From CAYTPI01 sp964439625 (lineage in GTDB: Bacteria > Chloroflexota > Anaerolineae > Aggregatilineales > UBA3940), in the NCBI GenBank assembly GCA_964439625.1, contig CAYTPI010000021.1, forward strand, positions 1 through 64,000: a stretch of 64,000 bases of DNA. Reading direction: 5' to 3'. Position numbers and translations under genes: made by a program. Shown here one piece after another: positions 53,711-63,386 of the stretch; the first letter of the stretch is position 1; the number at the start of each line of letters is the position of its first letter. The notes beneath the pieces are model-generated. The model saw only the letters and a list, made by a program, of their open reading frames with translations, searched no databases and had not been told where the DNA came from.

Positions 53711-55717
53711 CTATTCAGTATATTCAACACGTTGAAGGAAAAGACGATTGGCCCGCGGCTCGCCATCTTGAAGCGCGGTAAGGCGTTCGCCGCTGTCAGT
53801 GAAGAACATTCCTACCGAAACAGGGTACAGGCCCGGTTCGGTGCTCTTAGGTAGACGCACTCGATTATACTGAACAAAGACATCACGAGCTTGCAGTGTT
53901 GCAGTCTCTACGCCAATTGTGTCTTCTTGCGCCAGCACAACAACCGGGTTGTTCAATAAATGCGCGAACATCGTCACCTGTGGTGGTGGCGGCCCATCCA
54001 ACCGCCAATACGTCACAATTTCAAGCATTTCTGTTGACTCAAGCAGCGGGTCGCGTACCTCATAACCGAGAAAGGTGACATTTCCTTCAAATTCGACGGG
54101 CAGTTCAGCAAACTCTCGGCTTCCCTCTTCAGGGGGCCAGAGCGTCAAGGCTGTCGTGATGAAAGCCCCGACCTCATCCGCCAATTGTTCACGGGCCTCA
54201 ATTCGCATAATGACATCAGCATCGACGTGGTTAAGCGGCACGCTTTCGCCAGAAGCCAACCAATTCAGTAAGGCCCCAGGCACAAAATCATAGTAGTGTC
54301 CACGGGGGAAGATGACATACTGCTCTGCGCCGCCAGCAGCCAGAACCAAGCTCTGCGTACAATTAAACGTGCGTACATCTAGCCGCTCACGGTGTGTCAA
54401 CAAAGCAAGCAGTTCGGCATTAGTCAGGGCAAACGGGTCATCATCGCTATCAACAGGGAGTGAACAAACAGACACAGGTAAACCATCAGGCTGTGTGTCA
54501 AGAAAATGAGCGATTGCCCCAATATCCTCGTTGTATGCTCTGGCAACCTGCGGCAATGTAGCCCACAACATAAAGTAGCCGTAGAGTGTCGTCATCATGA
54601 TAACGACGAAAAGGGCTAACGTAATAGGCAGCAGCAGCTTTGACTGCCGTAATTGCTTCAACACCAGCGGGATGGCCACTGCACTCAGGATGAAGACGGC
54701 TGGCATCAACACAACCATATAGGTGACATCGGCGCCTGTCGGCGCAAGACTAGCTGGCAGCAATCCGACAAACAGTACAATGACTGCTAGAAACCCCGTA
54801 TGGTGTCGCCAGCGGACAATGCTTGCACCCAGGCCGATCAGGAAGAATGGGCTTAGGAAAATACTCAATACCGGGTGATGCGGCACATGGTACAAAACTG
54901 ACTCGCTTCCCAGCGCAAACAAACTAATGAACGACAGCAGATATTTAGAGGGAAACGCCCATAAAAGTTGCAGAAAACCTTGATCGGTTTGGAGGCGGGC
55001 TTGTGGTGCGACAACGGAAAACAACAGCAGCGGCAGCAGCAGCACAAGCGTCAGAATGGTAGCGTAGAATAAGCTCTCTACTTGGAACCGTATAATACGC
55101 CCAGCAAGTTGCCAGCGATACAAAGCATAAACCAAAATAATAATAGCCAGTGCCCACGCAGAATAGTGCACATACTGTGCGACTCCAAGGGCAAAGGCAC
55201 CCGCTGTAAACCATGGAGCCGCATCTTCATAGTCAGCCGCATCGAATGCTTGTACCATCAAATAGAGGATTAGCGCCGTAAAGAAAGGCATCAAGGTAGC
55301 GTGAACAGCAACGCGCCCCATCATTACGGGCCAAAATGCCACACTCATCAAGGAGGCGGTCAGTAGCGCTGTATGTTGTTCAGGTGCTATGGTACACATC
55401 AGTCGGTACGTCATTGCAATTGCCAGCAGCGATGCCCACACAGACGGTAAGCGCCATAGTAAAATGCCCTCGCCTGTTACTGCTGTGATTAACGCTAACA
55501 AAGCTGGGTAAACGCCTTCACGCGCGGGTTGAACCTCTGCGTAAACGACCGAAAAGTTACCCGAACGGATGCCCAGCGCCAACTGTGCATTGCTGAGTTC
55601 TTCCGCACTAAGGCCGACTGGTTCAGTTGAAAGTAACAACAAACGCATGCAGGCACCCAGCAGCAAAACGAGGGTAACAACAAATAAGTAGCGCTGAGAT
55701 ATGCGCGAGACTGTCAT
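53711..55717 (-). CDS. Glycosyltransferase 39-like multispanning membrane protein
   Basis: 668 residues with about eleven transmembrane helices in the first 400 residues and an exported C-terminal beta-rich domain (about 410-668). The first loop has a LSAEELSNAQLALGIRSG stretch holding acidic residues in the place where PMT/ArnT-type (GT39) enzymes keep their catalytic Asp/Glu. Later EGVYPALLALI matches the same fold. It would transfer a sugar from a polyprenyl phosphate donor to a protein or lipid at the outer face. It overlaps the upstream CopD-like gene by four bases. Confidence 0.8.
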   Translation of the reverse strand: MTVSRISQRYLFVVTLVLLLGACMRLLLLSTEPVGLSAEELSNAQLALGIRSGNFSVVYAEVQPAREGVYPALLALITAVTGEGILLWRLPSVWASLLAIAMTYRLMCTIAPEQHTALLTASLMSVAFWPVMMGRVAVHATLMPFFTALILYLMVQAFDAADYEDAAPWFTAGAFALGVAQYVHYSAWALAIIILVYALYRWQLAGRIIRFQVESLFYATILTLVLLLPLLLFSVVAPQARLQTDQGFLQLLWAFPSKYLLSFISLFALGSESVLYHVPHHPVLSIFLSPFFLIGLGASIVRWRHHTGFLAVIVLFVGLLPASLAPTGADVTYMVVLMPAVFILSAVAIPLVLKQLRQSKLLLPITLALFVVIMMTTLYGYFMLWATLPQVARAYNEDIGAIAHFLDTQPDGLPVSVCSLPVDSDDDPFALTNAELLALLTHRERLDVRTFNCTQSLVLAAGGAEQYVIFPRGHYYDFVPGALLNWLASGESVPLNHVDADVIMRIEAREQLADEVGAFITTALTLWPPEEGSREFAELPVEFEGNVTFLGYEVRDPLLESTEMLEIVTYWRLDGPPPPQVTMFAHLLNNPVVVLAQEDTIGVETATLQARDVFVQYNRVRLPKSTEPGLYPVSVGMFFTDSGERLTALQDGEPRANRLFLQRVEYTE

Positions 55718-56175
55718 GTAGTGGTAGCCGTCATAATGCTGGTGAATAGTAGGATTAACACGCCCAGAGCGAGATTCACATAAGCAGCCAGTTTAAGGCG
55801 GCTACGGTAGCGGGTAACCGCAGCTTTGTCGTCCAGTATCTTCAAGCGATCCAGTTCCGGGCCAACCTGCCATTGTGCATAAGCTGTAACAGCAAGCATC
55901 CCACCAAACAAGATATGCTTGGCAAACAAAGCCGCTGACCACAGATTTGCCAGCCGAAACATACCAAGATAGCTCTCATTCGCTCCCATTTGGATCATTC
56001 CAGTGACTAACAGCGCCGCAGACGCCCACAACCCAACGGGTCGTAGATGCCGCTCAACGGTTTCGATTAACAGATTGGGCTTTGTGAGGCTGGCCCACAC
56101 CAGCACCACTAACCCACCCAACCAAGTAATCGTAGCCAGTAAGTGAATCCAGTAGAAAATAGCAAGTACAATCAC
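55714..56175 (-). CDS. CopD-like small membrane protein
   Basis: 153 residues with four transmembrane helices, beginning FYWIHLLATITWLGG, with His in helix 1 and a second His in FAKHILFGG. These are the pattern of CopD / DUF2269-like proteins that may bind heme or copper. No copper gene is nearby, so the role is uncertain. ATGA overlap with the GT39-like gene implies one transcript. Confidence 0.8.
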   Translation of the reverse strand: MIVLAIFYWIHLLATITWLGGLVVLVWASLTKPNLLIETVERHLRPVGLWASAALLVTGMIQMGANESYLGMFRLANLWSAALFAKHILFGGMLAVTAYAQWQVGPELDRLKILDDKAAVTRYRSRLKLAAYVNLALGVLILLFTSIMTATTT

Positions 56176-56280
56176 AGGCGAGATTATATAGGGTTTGTAG
56201 CTTGCTGAAAAACCATTAACCGTCTGGTTAGCGGGGGTAGCTCGCCTGTGCTAAAGTTTCGGCGGGAAGAGATGAGAGCC

Positions 56281-58653
56281 ATGAGCGCGATGATCGGGCA
56301 AACAATTGGTAAATACGAGGTTGAACAGGTCGTCGGTCAAGGCGGCATGGCAACTGTTTACAAAGCGTACCAGCCCGATATGGAACGCCATGTTGCGATC
56401 AAGCTTTTGCCCCGCCGTCTATCTGAAGACTCAACTTTTTTGCGCCGTTTTCAGCGCGAAGCTCGTACTATTGCCAACCTAGAGCATCGCTCAATTTTAC
56501 CAGTCTACGATTACGGTGAGCACGACAACCAACCGTATATTGTGATGCGCTACATCAGCACGGGTACTCTGCGAAAGAAAATGTATTATGAAGATATCTC
56601 GGTTGAAAAAGCCGCTGATATCATCGAGCAGGTTGCCGAAGCGCTTGATTACGCGCATAGCAAAAACGTCATTCACAGAGATATGAAGCCCAGTAACATT
56701 CTGCTGGATGCACAGGATAACGCGTACCTAACGGACTTTGGCATCGCCAAAATGTTAGGAGGCTCAACCTCATATATGACGGATGGCAGCGGGGTGATCG
56801 GCACCCCCAGTTATATGTCACCGGAGCAGTGCCAAGGCAAAGACCTTGGGCCGCCGACTGACTTATATGCCCTCGGCGCGATTCTTTACGAAATTCTCAC
56901 AGGGGCACCACCATACATTGCTGATACGCCCTTGACGGTTATGTACATGCATGTACGTGACCCAATCCCAAAGGCCACGCTGGAAAATCCGTCTCTACCG
57001 CCAGGTGTCAACACTGTCTTTAGACGTATTCTTGCCAAACGCCCAGCCGAGCGATACGAGTCTGCAACTACCTTTGCACAAGACTTCCGCCGGACGATCA
57101 GTGGAGCGTTGGACAAGCAGCCAACGCCAGCCTCCTCAGATGTACGCAGGCCCAACCCAGCAGACATGGCCCTGCCGCCAACAGAGCCAACGCCGCTCTC
57201 GAAACAGTTTGACCCCGTGTCTAGCGCAGACTACAGGCCCGTTATTATGCCACGGGGCGAAATCGAAGCAATTGAAGGTGACATTGTATTTTCGCCCGAA
57301 GATGAAGTGCCCTCTAGTCTCCTTGACCAAGAGGCTTACCCTAGCGCACCAGCGGCTGTTGGAACGTCCTTTGCAGATGAACAACCCCATGCCTCGAAGC
57401 AGCCTGCCGAACGTACTGGCATCTCAGTGATCATTGCCAGCATCTTTGGCATTACAGCAATTATCGGGGCGGTTGGGCTTGGCGTTCTGTTTTTCTCTTC
57501 CGTGAACGACGTCAATGGGATTGCATTGGCCCCAACGCTACCATCTAGCGAAGCAGAGCCAACTACGTTTATCGTCGTCGTAGTTACCGGTTCACCAACA
57601 GCAACTGACGTTGGCAGCATCATCACGCCCACAACCGAGGGTGAAACTGGCCCGCTACCATCCACGTTGCCCAGCGAAACACCATCAGAAACCCCAACCT
57701 CTGGCCTGCCGCCAACGGCTACAGCAACACTGCGCCCAACCGGGACACCAATTTTGACTGCAACGCCTACACTAACCCAAACACCGACCCCAACACCAAC
57801 TGCGACCGAGGCGGAAACGGCTAGCCCAGCCAGTGGCATCGGCGGGCGTGGTCAGTTGGCGTTTACAGAAGGTAGCAGCACATTAGCTGAGATTGTTGTG
57901 ATTGATGTCGATGGCTCAAACCGAGAACAATTGACAGATAATGACTATTACGACGCCGAGCCTGACTGGTCGCCGAGTGGTAGCCAGCTTGTCTTTGAGT
58001 CGCGGCCTGGCAATAACATTGATCTCTACATTGCATCAGCCAACGGCTCAAATCGTCGTCAACTCACAAACTCATCCGAGGACGACCGGCACCCAAGCTG
58101 GGCACCAGATGGTGACGTTATTGTGTTTGAGTCTGGTACGGGAGACGACACAGAGCTATATAGCATCAACGCAGATGGCAGTGACCTGACACGTTTGACC
58201 AACAATGACTATGCGGATCGTGTGCCGCAATTTTCAAGTAACGGTAACCAAATCGCTTATATGACCAACCAACGCGGCGGCTGGGAGATAGCCATTTTGA
58301 GCTACCCTGATGGTGAGCAACTCAATATTTTCAATTGCCCAGCGCAGGATTGCCGCTTTCCATCATGGTCACCAGATGACGACAAGATTGCCTTCAATAC
58401 ACTCGATAGTACCCGTCGTGTTGAGGATAAAATCTGGTTGCTTGATATATCAGATGGAGCCTCTTCGCTGCTGATCTCAGGTGACAATAATGGGCGGGCT
58501 GCATGGTCTAATGATGGCTATATTTATTTCAACCGAACGCCCGAAAACACGCTCAACACCCTGTTGTATCAGTATGATCTGGAAGAAGAGGCTGTTCAAG
58601 CCATTCTGGACTCGAGCCGACCAACTTCATATGGTCCTGATTGGGCACCTTGA
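56281..58653 (+). CDS. Ser/Thr protein kinase with exported TolB-type propeller
   Basis: About 790 residues; start at ATG 56281 chosen (56272 and 56248 also in frame). The kinase domain (about 10-270) is complete: GQGGMATVYKA loop, AIKLL lysine, HRDMKPSN catalytic loop, DFGIAK and GTPSYMSPEQ. After a linker comes a transmembrane helix (about 385-408), a Thr/Pro-rich stalk (about 430-525), and a beta propeller of TolB/PD40 repeats (DWSPSGSQLVFES, SWAPDGDVIVFES, SWSPDDDKIAFN). The propeller probably senses an outside ligand or partner and controls the kinase inside. A LysM metallopeptidase gene follows 56 bases downstream. Confidence 0.9.
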   Translation: MSAMIGQTIGKYEVEQVVGQGGMATVYKAYQPDMERHVAIKLLPRRLSEDSTFLRRFQREARTIANLEHRSILPVYDYGEHDNQPYIVMRYISTGTLRKKMYYEDISVEKAADIIEQVAEALDYAHSKNVIHRDMKPSNILLDAQDNAYLTDFGIAKMLGGSTSYMTDGSGVIGTPSYMSPEQCQGKDLGPPTDLYALGAILYEILTGAPPYIADTPLTVMYMHVRDPIPKATLENPSLPPGVNTVFRRILAKRPAERYESATTFAQDFRRTISGALDKQPTPASSDVRRPNPADMALPPTEPTPLSKQFDPVSSADYRPVIMPRGEIEAIEGDIVFSPEDEVPSSLLDQEAYPSAPAAVGTSFADEQPHASKQPAERTGISVIIASIFGITAIIGAVGLGVLFFSSVNDVNGIALAPTLPSSEAEPTTFIVVVVTGSPTATDVGSIITPTTEGETGPLPSTLPSETPSETPTSGLPPTATATLRPTGTPILTATPTLTQTPTPTPTATEAETASPASGIGGRGQLAFTEGSSTLAEIVVIDVDGSNREQLTDNDYYDAEPDWSPSGSQLVFESRPGNNIDLYIASANGSNRRQLTNSSEDDRHPSWAPDGDVIVFESGTGDDTELYSINADGSDLTRLTNNDYADRVPQFSSNGNQIAYMTNQRGGWEIAILSYPDGEQLNIFNCPAQDCRFPSWSPDDDKIAFNTLDSTRRVEDKIWLLDISDGASSLLISGDNNGRAAWSNDGYIYFNRTPENTLNTLLYQYDLEEEAVQAILDSSRPTSYGPDWAP

Positions 58654-58709
58654 CGCATTCCGCTACCAGCCTTCTGATGTCGTAAGCATAATAGGTATCC
58701 ATTAAAGTT

Positions 58710-60347
58710 ATGAATTCTGAAAAATCCAGTTTGAAGCGCACACTCACCACTCGCGAACTTGTGATTGGCGGTGTTGGCTTATTCATTTTATTGGGCGCAA
58801 TTGTCTTCCTGATATTCGCGGTAGCCAGAGCACGTTCCAACAATAACACAGCCGATGTTGCACCAACGTTTCCCTCGGATGTTGTCCAACCTGCCACGGT
58901 AGATGGGCAAGAAGCGCCGGAATTCGTTGCTTCACCCGTTATTGCACCGACAATCGCACCGACACCAGTCAGATTACAGCACCCAGTACAACCTGGTGAA
59001 ACACCCAGCAATATTGCGCTGCTCTATAACGTAGAGCTGCAAGCCCTGCTTGATGAGAACAATCTCACGGCAGACAGTTTCATTCAAACCGGTCAAATCT
59101 TGACGATTCCGCTACCGCCGGGGGCAACGCCGGTGCTGCATACCGTTGCCCCGGGTGACACACTCGCTACTATCTCAGCGCAGTACAACGTGGCGATTAC
59201 CGCTTTGCAGGCTGCCAATAACCTCGCCAACGCCGATAATGTCATTCAGGGACAAGAACTCAGAATTCCCGGCATTTATCAAGACTTAGCGGAGACTGCG
59301 GAAGAGGAACCGTCAACTGACGGTGAACCCGTCGTTGTCGAAGAAGGGTCAGCCACTCGCCCCTCTATTGCTGGGATTGAAGGCCAACGTCCGCTTCAGT
59401 CGGGTTGGGATCGCTCAAACCTCAATAGTGAACTTGAGCAAAACTATCCGCTTGTGCGAGAAGAAGCTCGCTATACAGTCCATTATCAGCCAGATACTTA
59501 CACCAGCGAGAATATTGACGCTGTTGTTACCCTCGCTGATGAAGCTCTAAGCATCAGTGAAGAGCGGCTCGGTGTTACGCTTGAAGGCACCTTTGATCTA
59601 TATCTTGCTGGCACATTATACGCAGCACCCAATGCACATTTGCGTGGTGTCAGCCGTTCTGCCGACCGCAATGTGTTTCTACTCGTTGATGGCAGTGGTG
59701 ACCCTGGTGAAAATTTATACCTATTCACACATGAGATAACGCACATGGTCGCTTGGAACACCTACGGCGCACCAAGTTCAACATTGCTTTCTGAAGGCGT
59801 TGCCACCTATGCCGGGCAGGTTGCCCTCGAAGAGAACGGTTACACCTCATACGATCAATTGTGCACAGCAGCCTATGAAGCTGGAGAAACGCCATCATTA
59901 ACACAAATTGAGCGTGATTGGCAGTCATACCAAGGACACATCCGTAATTATTTCAATTATTTCAGCAGTGGTTGTTTCGTCAGCTGGTTGATTGATACCT
60001 ACGGTTTAGAGCCAATTAGTCAATTGTATAGTTCATCAGATTATGTTGGCTTGTACGGTGAGACACTAGCGGGGTTAGATTCGCTCTGGCGAGACGACCT
60101 TGAAGCTCGACTGGATACACTGACACTCGACTCAGGAACGCTAACGCAGTATTCAGCGGAGACGGCGCAAGCTTACGCTTATGTGCTTGGTAGTTTCAAC
60201 GATACGGATACATTGTTCCAGGCATACATCGCCGTCGATCAGGCTCGCTTGGCGTTGTGGCGTGCAGATTTCGAGCAGACCGGCTTTTGGTTGGATGAGG
60301 TTTACGCCATAACCGGCTTCTCACCAGGGGCCGCGTTCGCACGCTAA
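58710..60347 (+). CDS. Membrane-anchored LysM metallopeptidase (gluzincin, MA-like)
   Basis: 545 residues. Transmembrane anchor at about 17-38, then two LysM repeats (about 90-133 and 143-187: HPVQPGETPSNIALLYNV, HTVAPGDTLATISAQYNV). A peptidase domain (about 240-460) has THEITHMV, the HExxH zinc motif, and EGVATYAG, where Glu is the third ligand as in gluzincins. Binding to wall glycan by LysM would place the protease at the surface. Substrate is unknown. It is coded with the kinase and may be regulated by it. The stop overlaps the convergent PadR gene by four bases. Confidence 0.87.
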   Translation: MNSEKSSLKRTLTTRELVIGGVGLFILLGAIVFLIFAVARARSNNNTADVAPTFPSDVVQPATVDGQEAPEFVASPVIAPTIAPTPVRLQHPVQPGETPSNIALLYNVELQALLDENNLTADSFIQTGQILTIPLPPGATPVLHTVAPGDTLATISAQYNVAITALQAANNLANADNVIQGQELRIPGIYQDLAETAEEEPSTDGEPVVVEEGSATRPSIAGIEGQRPLQSGWDRSNLNSELEQNYPLVREEARYTVHYQPDTYTSENIDAVVTLADEALSISEERLGVTLEGTFDLYLAGTLYAAPNAHLRGVSRSADRNVFLLVDGSGDPGENLYLFTHEITHMVAWNTYGAPSSTLLSEGVATYAGQVALEENGYTSYDQLCTAAYEAGETPSLTQIERDWQSYQGHIRNYFNYFSSGCFVSWLIDTYGLEPISQLYSSSDYVGLYGETLAGLDSLWRDDLEARLDTLTLDSGTLTQYSAETAQAYAYVLGSFNDTDTLFQAYIAVDQARLALWRADFEQTGFWLDEVYAITGFSPGAAFAR

Positions 60348-60898
60348 GATTTATCCGAAGCGATCAAGCGCCTCTTGTAGTCAAGCAACCAAGTGTTAAT
60401 CGCATCGATTTGCCGCTTGCGATAGTCATTGAGCGCCTCAAAAAAGCTATCATCATACTCAGCACCCATTTCCGGGTCATCTTGATGCAATAGTTCGCTC
60501 AATGCAGATATTTGGCGGTCAATAAAGGTCTCGATGCCCGGCAAGTGTAGTAGATCAAATAAACGTAGCTTCGCCATCAGTTCAATGCGAATAGCCCGGA
60601 TAGACTGAACCGGTCGGTACAACCACGCTTCAAACTGATGCTTACCTGCGGTTGTTAAATGGTAGACCTTGCGAGCGGGTTTACCGACTTGCGGCTGCTT
60701 GATGGAGTACAAAAGCCCGTTGTCTTCTAACTTGTTCAGCGTGACGTAAAACTTTGTCTGACCAACCTTCCAGAACGGTTCAAACCCAGATACAAAATCA
60801 CGATACAAACTATAACCATGTTTGGGCTCGAACAGCAGTAGACCCAATGCAACATTTTCTATCGGAAGTGTTGTGGTGTAAGTGACCATAGCACCCAC
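60344..60898 (-). CDS. PadR-family transcriptional regulator
   Basis: 184 residues. The N-terminal winged helix (about 10-95) has ENVALGLLLFEPKHGYSLYRDF, a PadR opening, then FYVTLNKLEDNGLL and the wing QPQVGKPARKVYHLT. A helical C-terminal dimerisation domain follows (PadR_C type, about 105-184). It binds DNA to control genes unknown. It converges on the metallopeptidase gene. The 283 bases on its other side (60899-61181) should hold its promoter and that of bcp, and nothing else is visible there. Confidence 0.9.
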   Translation of the reverse strand: MGAMVTYTTTLPIENVALGLLLFEPKHGYSLYRDFVSGFEPFWKVGQTKFYVTLNKLEDNGLLYSIKQPQVGKPARKVYHLTTAGKHQFEAWLYRPVQSIRAIRIELMAKLRLFDLLHLPGIETFIDRQISALSELLHQDDPEMGAEYDDSFFEALNDYRKRQIDAINTWLLDYKRRLIASDKS

Positions 60899-61181
60899 AG
60901 TTCTCGTTTAAGGACGTTATCTGTCGTCATACTTCAGGTATATTAGGGATGAAGCACACTCATCCAAAATTGAGGCGGTTAAGTAATTATGCAGGTAAAG
61001 CTGCAAATGATTACAACTCAAAACATATAGCAAGATCATTATACGCGGATGTTTTGTCGTATGTAAAGACCGAATCGACAGTAACGCTACTTGATATGAA
61101 TTCTGCTAGTAAGCTTGAATTTATCGTATGCGTTCGAGATCATCCGTATCAGAAGATGTGTATACCAAAGGGATTGTATTG

Positions 61182-61646
61182 ATGGAAAAGCTTAAAGCTG
61201 GTCAAGCTGCACCCGATTTCACACTTGAAACTGACACAGGCAAGCAGCTAACGCTTAGTGATTTGCGTGGTCAACGCATTATTTTGTACTTCTACCCGAA
61301 GGATGATACATCCGGCTGTACAACACAGGCTTGCGGCTTTCGTGACAGCTACGATGTAATCGAAGAAAACAATACCATCGTCCTGGGTATTAGCCCCGAT
61401 GGTCGTGAGAGTCACCAGAGTTTCAAGTCGAAGTACGATCTTCCCTTCACCTTACTGGTGGATGCAGATCAGGAGGTCGCTGAGATGTACGGTGTCTGGG
61501 GTGAAAAATCAATGTATGGCAACAAATACATGGGCATTATTCGCAGCCATTTTATTATTGATCAAGAGGGTAACATCGCTGAGACTCATTATAAGATAAG
61601 CCCGAAGAAAAGTATTGAACTTGCCCTGAAGTCCGTCCAAGCATAA
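61182..61646 (+). CDS. bcp: Thioredoxin-dependent peroxiredoxin (Bcp/PrxQ)
   Basis: 154 residues from ATG 61182 with AAAGGGA upstream; the longer open frame from 61128 is not used. The peroxidatic and resolving cysteines are in DDTSGCTTQACGFRD, five residues apart, as in the alpha-type BCP group. The GQRIILYFYPKD and the GVWGEKSMYGNKYMG stretches are typical. It reduces hydrogen and organic peroxides with electrons from thioredoxin. The Grx-TrxR fusion at 41585 could serve that pathway. Confidence 0.95.
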   Translation: MEKLKAGQAAPDFTLETDTGKQLTLSDLRGQRIILYFYPKDDTSGCTTQACGFRDSYDVIEENNTIVLGISPDGRESHQSFKSKYDLPFTLLVDADQEVAEMYGVWGEKSMYGNKYMGIIRSHFIIDQEGNIAETHYKISPKKSIELALKSVQA

Positions 61647-61690
61647 TGCGCCTTTTGCGGGTCTCTTCTACAGACTGGTAAGATTGGCTC

Positions 61691-62518
61691 ATGGCACCTG
61701 AACTAGGGCGCATCGGCCCGCTTACCATTCGAACCTACACACTGTTTCTTGACGCAGCGATCATTATTGGCTTGTTGCTAATGGCATGGTTTGGATGGCA
61801 GCGAGATGAGCGCCCTGCCCGTTGGGTGGATGCCGGATTATTGGCGATAATCGGCGGCCTGATCGTAGGTCGTCTTGGGCATGTTGCGATTCATTGGTCG
61901 TACTTCTCGAGCCAGCTCATTGAAGTACCACAAGTGTGGCGTGGTGGCCTTAACTGGCATGGTGCCGTCCTAGGGGGGGTGGTAACACTCTGGATATATC
62001 ATAAACAGATGCAGGTATCCTGGGTTACCCTCCTAGAAGCAGCCGCTCTGATCCTGCCAATTGGTGCGTTATTCGTCTATACTGGCTGCTTGATGGTCAG
62101 TTGCGGGCACGGTGCCGAAGTGATCACCCTAGCGGATTACCCACCACTGATCGCAGCAGAACTCCCAGATCTCTACGGAGTCGTTGCACCTCGGCTTACC
62201 AGCCAAGGCTATGGCGTTGCCTTAAGCATCTTGCTATTACTTAGTTCTTTAGGCCTAGCCGGAGTGCTGCAGCCGCGGGGGCTGCGTTTCTGGATTGTGC
62301 TTGGGTTACTGAGCCTAGGTACCTTTGGCATTGGTTTTACACGCGGTGATGAAGTGCCCATGGTAGGTATCTTACGCCTCGATCAAGTGCTTGATCTGCT
62401 TATGGCTTTGGCGGCCTTTGTGAGTTTATTTTTCACATGGCGGTCGGGCAGAGTTGAGCAGCAAGAAGCCAAACCAACCAGCAAAAAGCGTGTACTAGGA
62501 GCATATAATGCAGATTAA
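61691..62518 (+). CDS. Divergent prolipoprotein diacylglyceryl transferase (Lgt)-like membrane protein
   Basis: 275 residues with seven or so transmembrane helices and the general order of Lgt: IGPLTIRTYTLFLD at the start, GRLGHV in helix 2, and NWHGAVLGG, the counterpart of the essential H-G-G motif. The Lgt signature region (usually GRIGCFLNG-like) is replaced by GALFVYTGCLMVSCGHG, losing the conserved Arg. It may be a paralogue with another acyl- or head-group-transfer role rather than the main Lgt. It overlaps the following amidase gene by 11 bases. Confidence 0.7.
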   Translation: MAPELGRIGPLTIRTYTLFLDAAIIIGLLLMAWFGWQRDERPARWVDAGLLAIIGGLIVGRLGHVAIHWSYFSSQLIEVPQVWRGGLNWHGAVLGGVVTLWIYHKQMQVSWVTLLEAAALILPIGALFVYTGCLMVSCGHGAEVITLADYPPLIAAELPDLYGVVAPRLTSQGYGVALSILLLLSSLGLAGVLQPRGLRFWIVLGLLSLGTFGIGFTRGDEVPMVGILRLDQVLDLLMALAAFVSLFFTWRSGRVEQQEAKPTSKKRVLGAYNAD

Positions 62519-63386
62519 TCTGGCGCAGGCACAAATTAAGACCCTACTTGGAAACCTGAGCGCCAACCTTGATGTTCATATGGATTACATCGAACAGGCG
62601 AAAGAGGCCTCAGCAGACCTGCTTGTCTTTCCTGAGCTATCATTAACTGGGTATCTTCTGCAAGACCTCGTCTATGAAGTCGCCCGTAAGCCAGTTAAAG
62701 ATGATCCGCTGTTTAAGCCACTGTACGCAGCCAGCCACGAGCTTGATCTGTTGATAAGCTTCGTAGAGGAAGACAACCGCAGCCGCTATTTTATTTCTGC
62801 AGCGTATCTCAGCAAGGGTGAACTGCTCCATGTTCACCGAAAAGTCTATCTACCAACCTACGGCATGTTCGACGACGCTCGCTATTTCGCCTACGGTAAT
62901 AATTTTTCTGCATTTGACACACGTTTCGGACGCGTCGGCATTCTGATCTGCGAAGATTTCTGGCATATGTCACCGCCGTATCTGCTATGGCTTGACGGTG
63001 CAGAGGTGATGCTGTTTCCTTCTGCCAGCCCCGGACGTGGCATTCAAGCAGATACTGGTAAATTGGCGACGGCTCGCTGGGTCGAACATGTCGCCCAGGC
63101 CTATGCAGCCTTGTTCACATCGTATGTCTCCTTTACAAACCGAGTGGGTTTTGAGGATGGATACGCCTTTTGGGGTGGGTCAACGACATACGGCCCCGGC
63201 GGCGAGCTGCTTCAACAAGGCCCTTATCTTGAACCGTCATTGGTGTGTACCACCCTTGACATGCGCGAAGTCAAGCATGCGCGCAATAGTCTGCCGCTCC
63301 TCCGTGACGAGCGCCCAGAAATGACGATGCAAATTCTTGAACGAATACTAAACGATAACCGCGCAGGAGGTCAGCCTTATGCTTAA
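62508..63386 (+). CDS. NAD+ synthase glutaminase subunit (nitrilase fold)
   Basis: 292 residues of the C-N hydrolase fold. The triad is Glu in FPELSLTGY (near residue 43), Lys in HRKVYLPTYGMFDD (near 110) and Cys in ILICEDFW (near 148). YLLQDL after the Glu and the FDDARYF stretch are typical of the glutaminase half of glutamine-dependent NAD+ synthetase. It should release ammonia from glutamine for NadE, which is encoded directly downstream with a nine-base overlap. The usual bacterial NadE has both halves in one chain of 540-680 residues. Confidence 0.85.
   Translation: MQINLAQAQIKTLLGNLSANLDVHMDYIEQAKEASADLLVFPELSLTGYLLQDLVYEVARKPVKDDPLFKPLYAASHELDLLISFVEEDNRSRYFISAAYLSKGELLHVHRKVYLPTYGMFDDARYFAYGNNFSAFDTRFGRVGILICEDFWHMSPPYLLWLDGAEVMLFPSASPGRGIQADTGKLATARWVEHVAQAYAALFTSYVSFTNRVGFEDGYAFWGGSTTYGPGGELLQQGPYLEPSLVCTTLDMREVKHARNSLPLLRDERPEMTMQILERILNDNRAGGQPYA

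Noticed and set aside
57336..57839. 167-residue Val/Gly-rich minus-strand frame
   Set aside because: It is the antisense of the Thr/Pro-rich stalk of the Ser/Thr kinase; the bias comes from that repeat composition.
60949..61182. 77-residue frame upstream of the peroxiredoxin gene
   Set aside because: No SD, no protein-like pattern, and it overlaps the likely promoter and leader of bcp.
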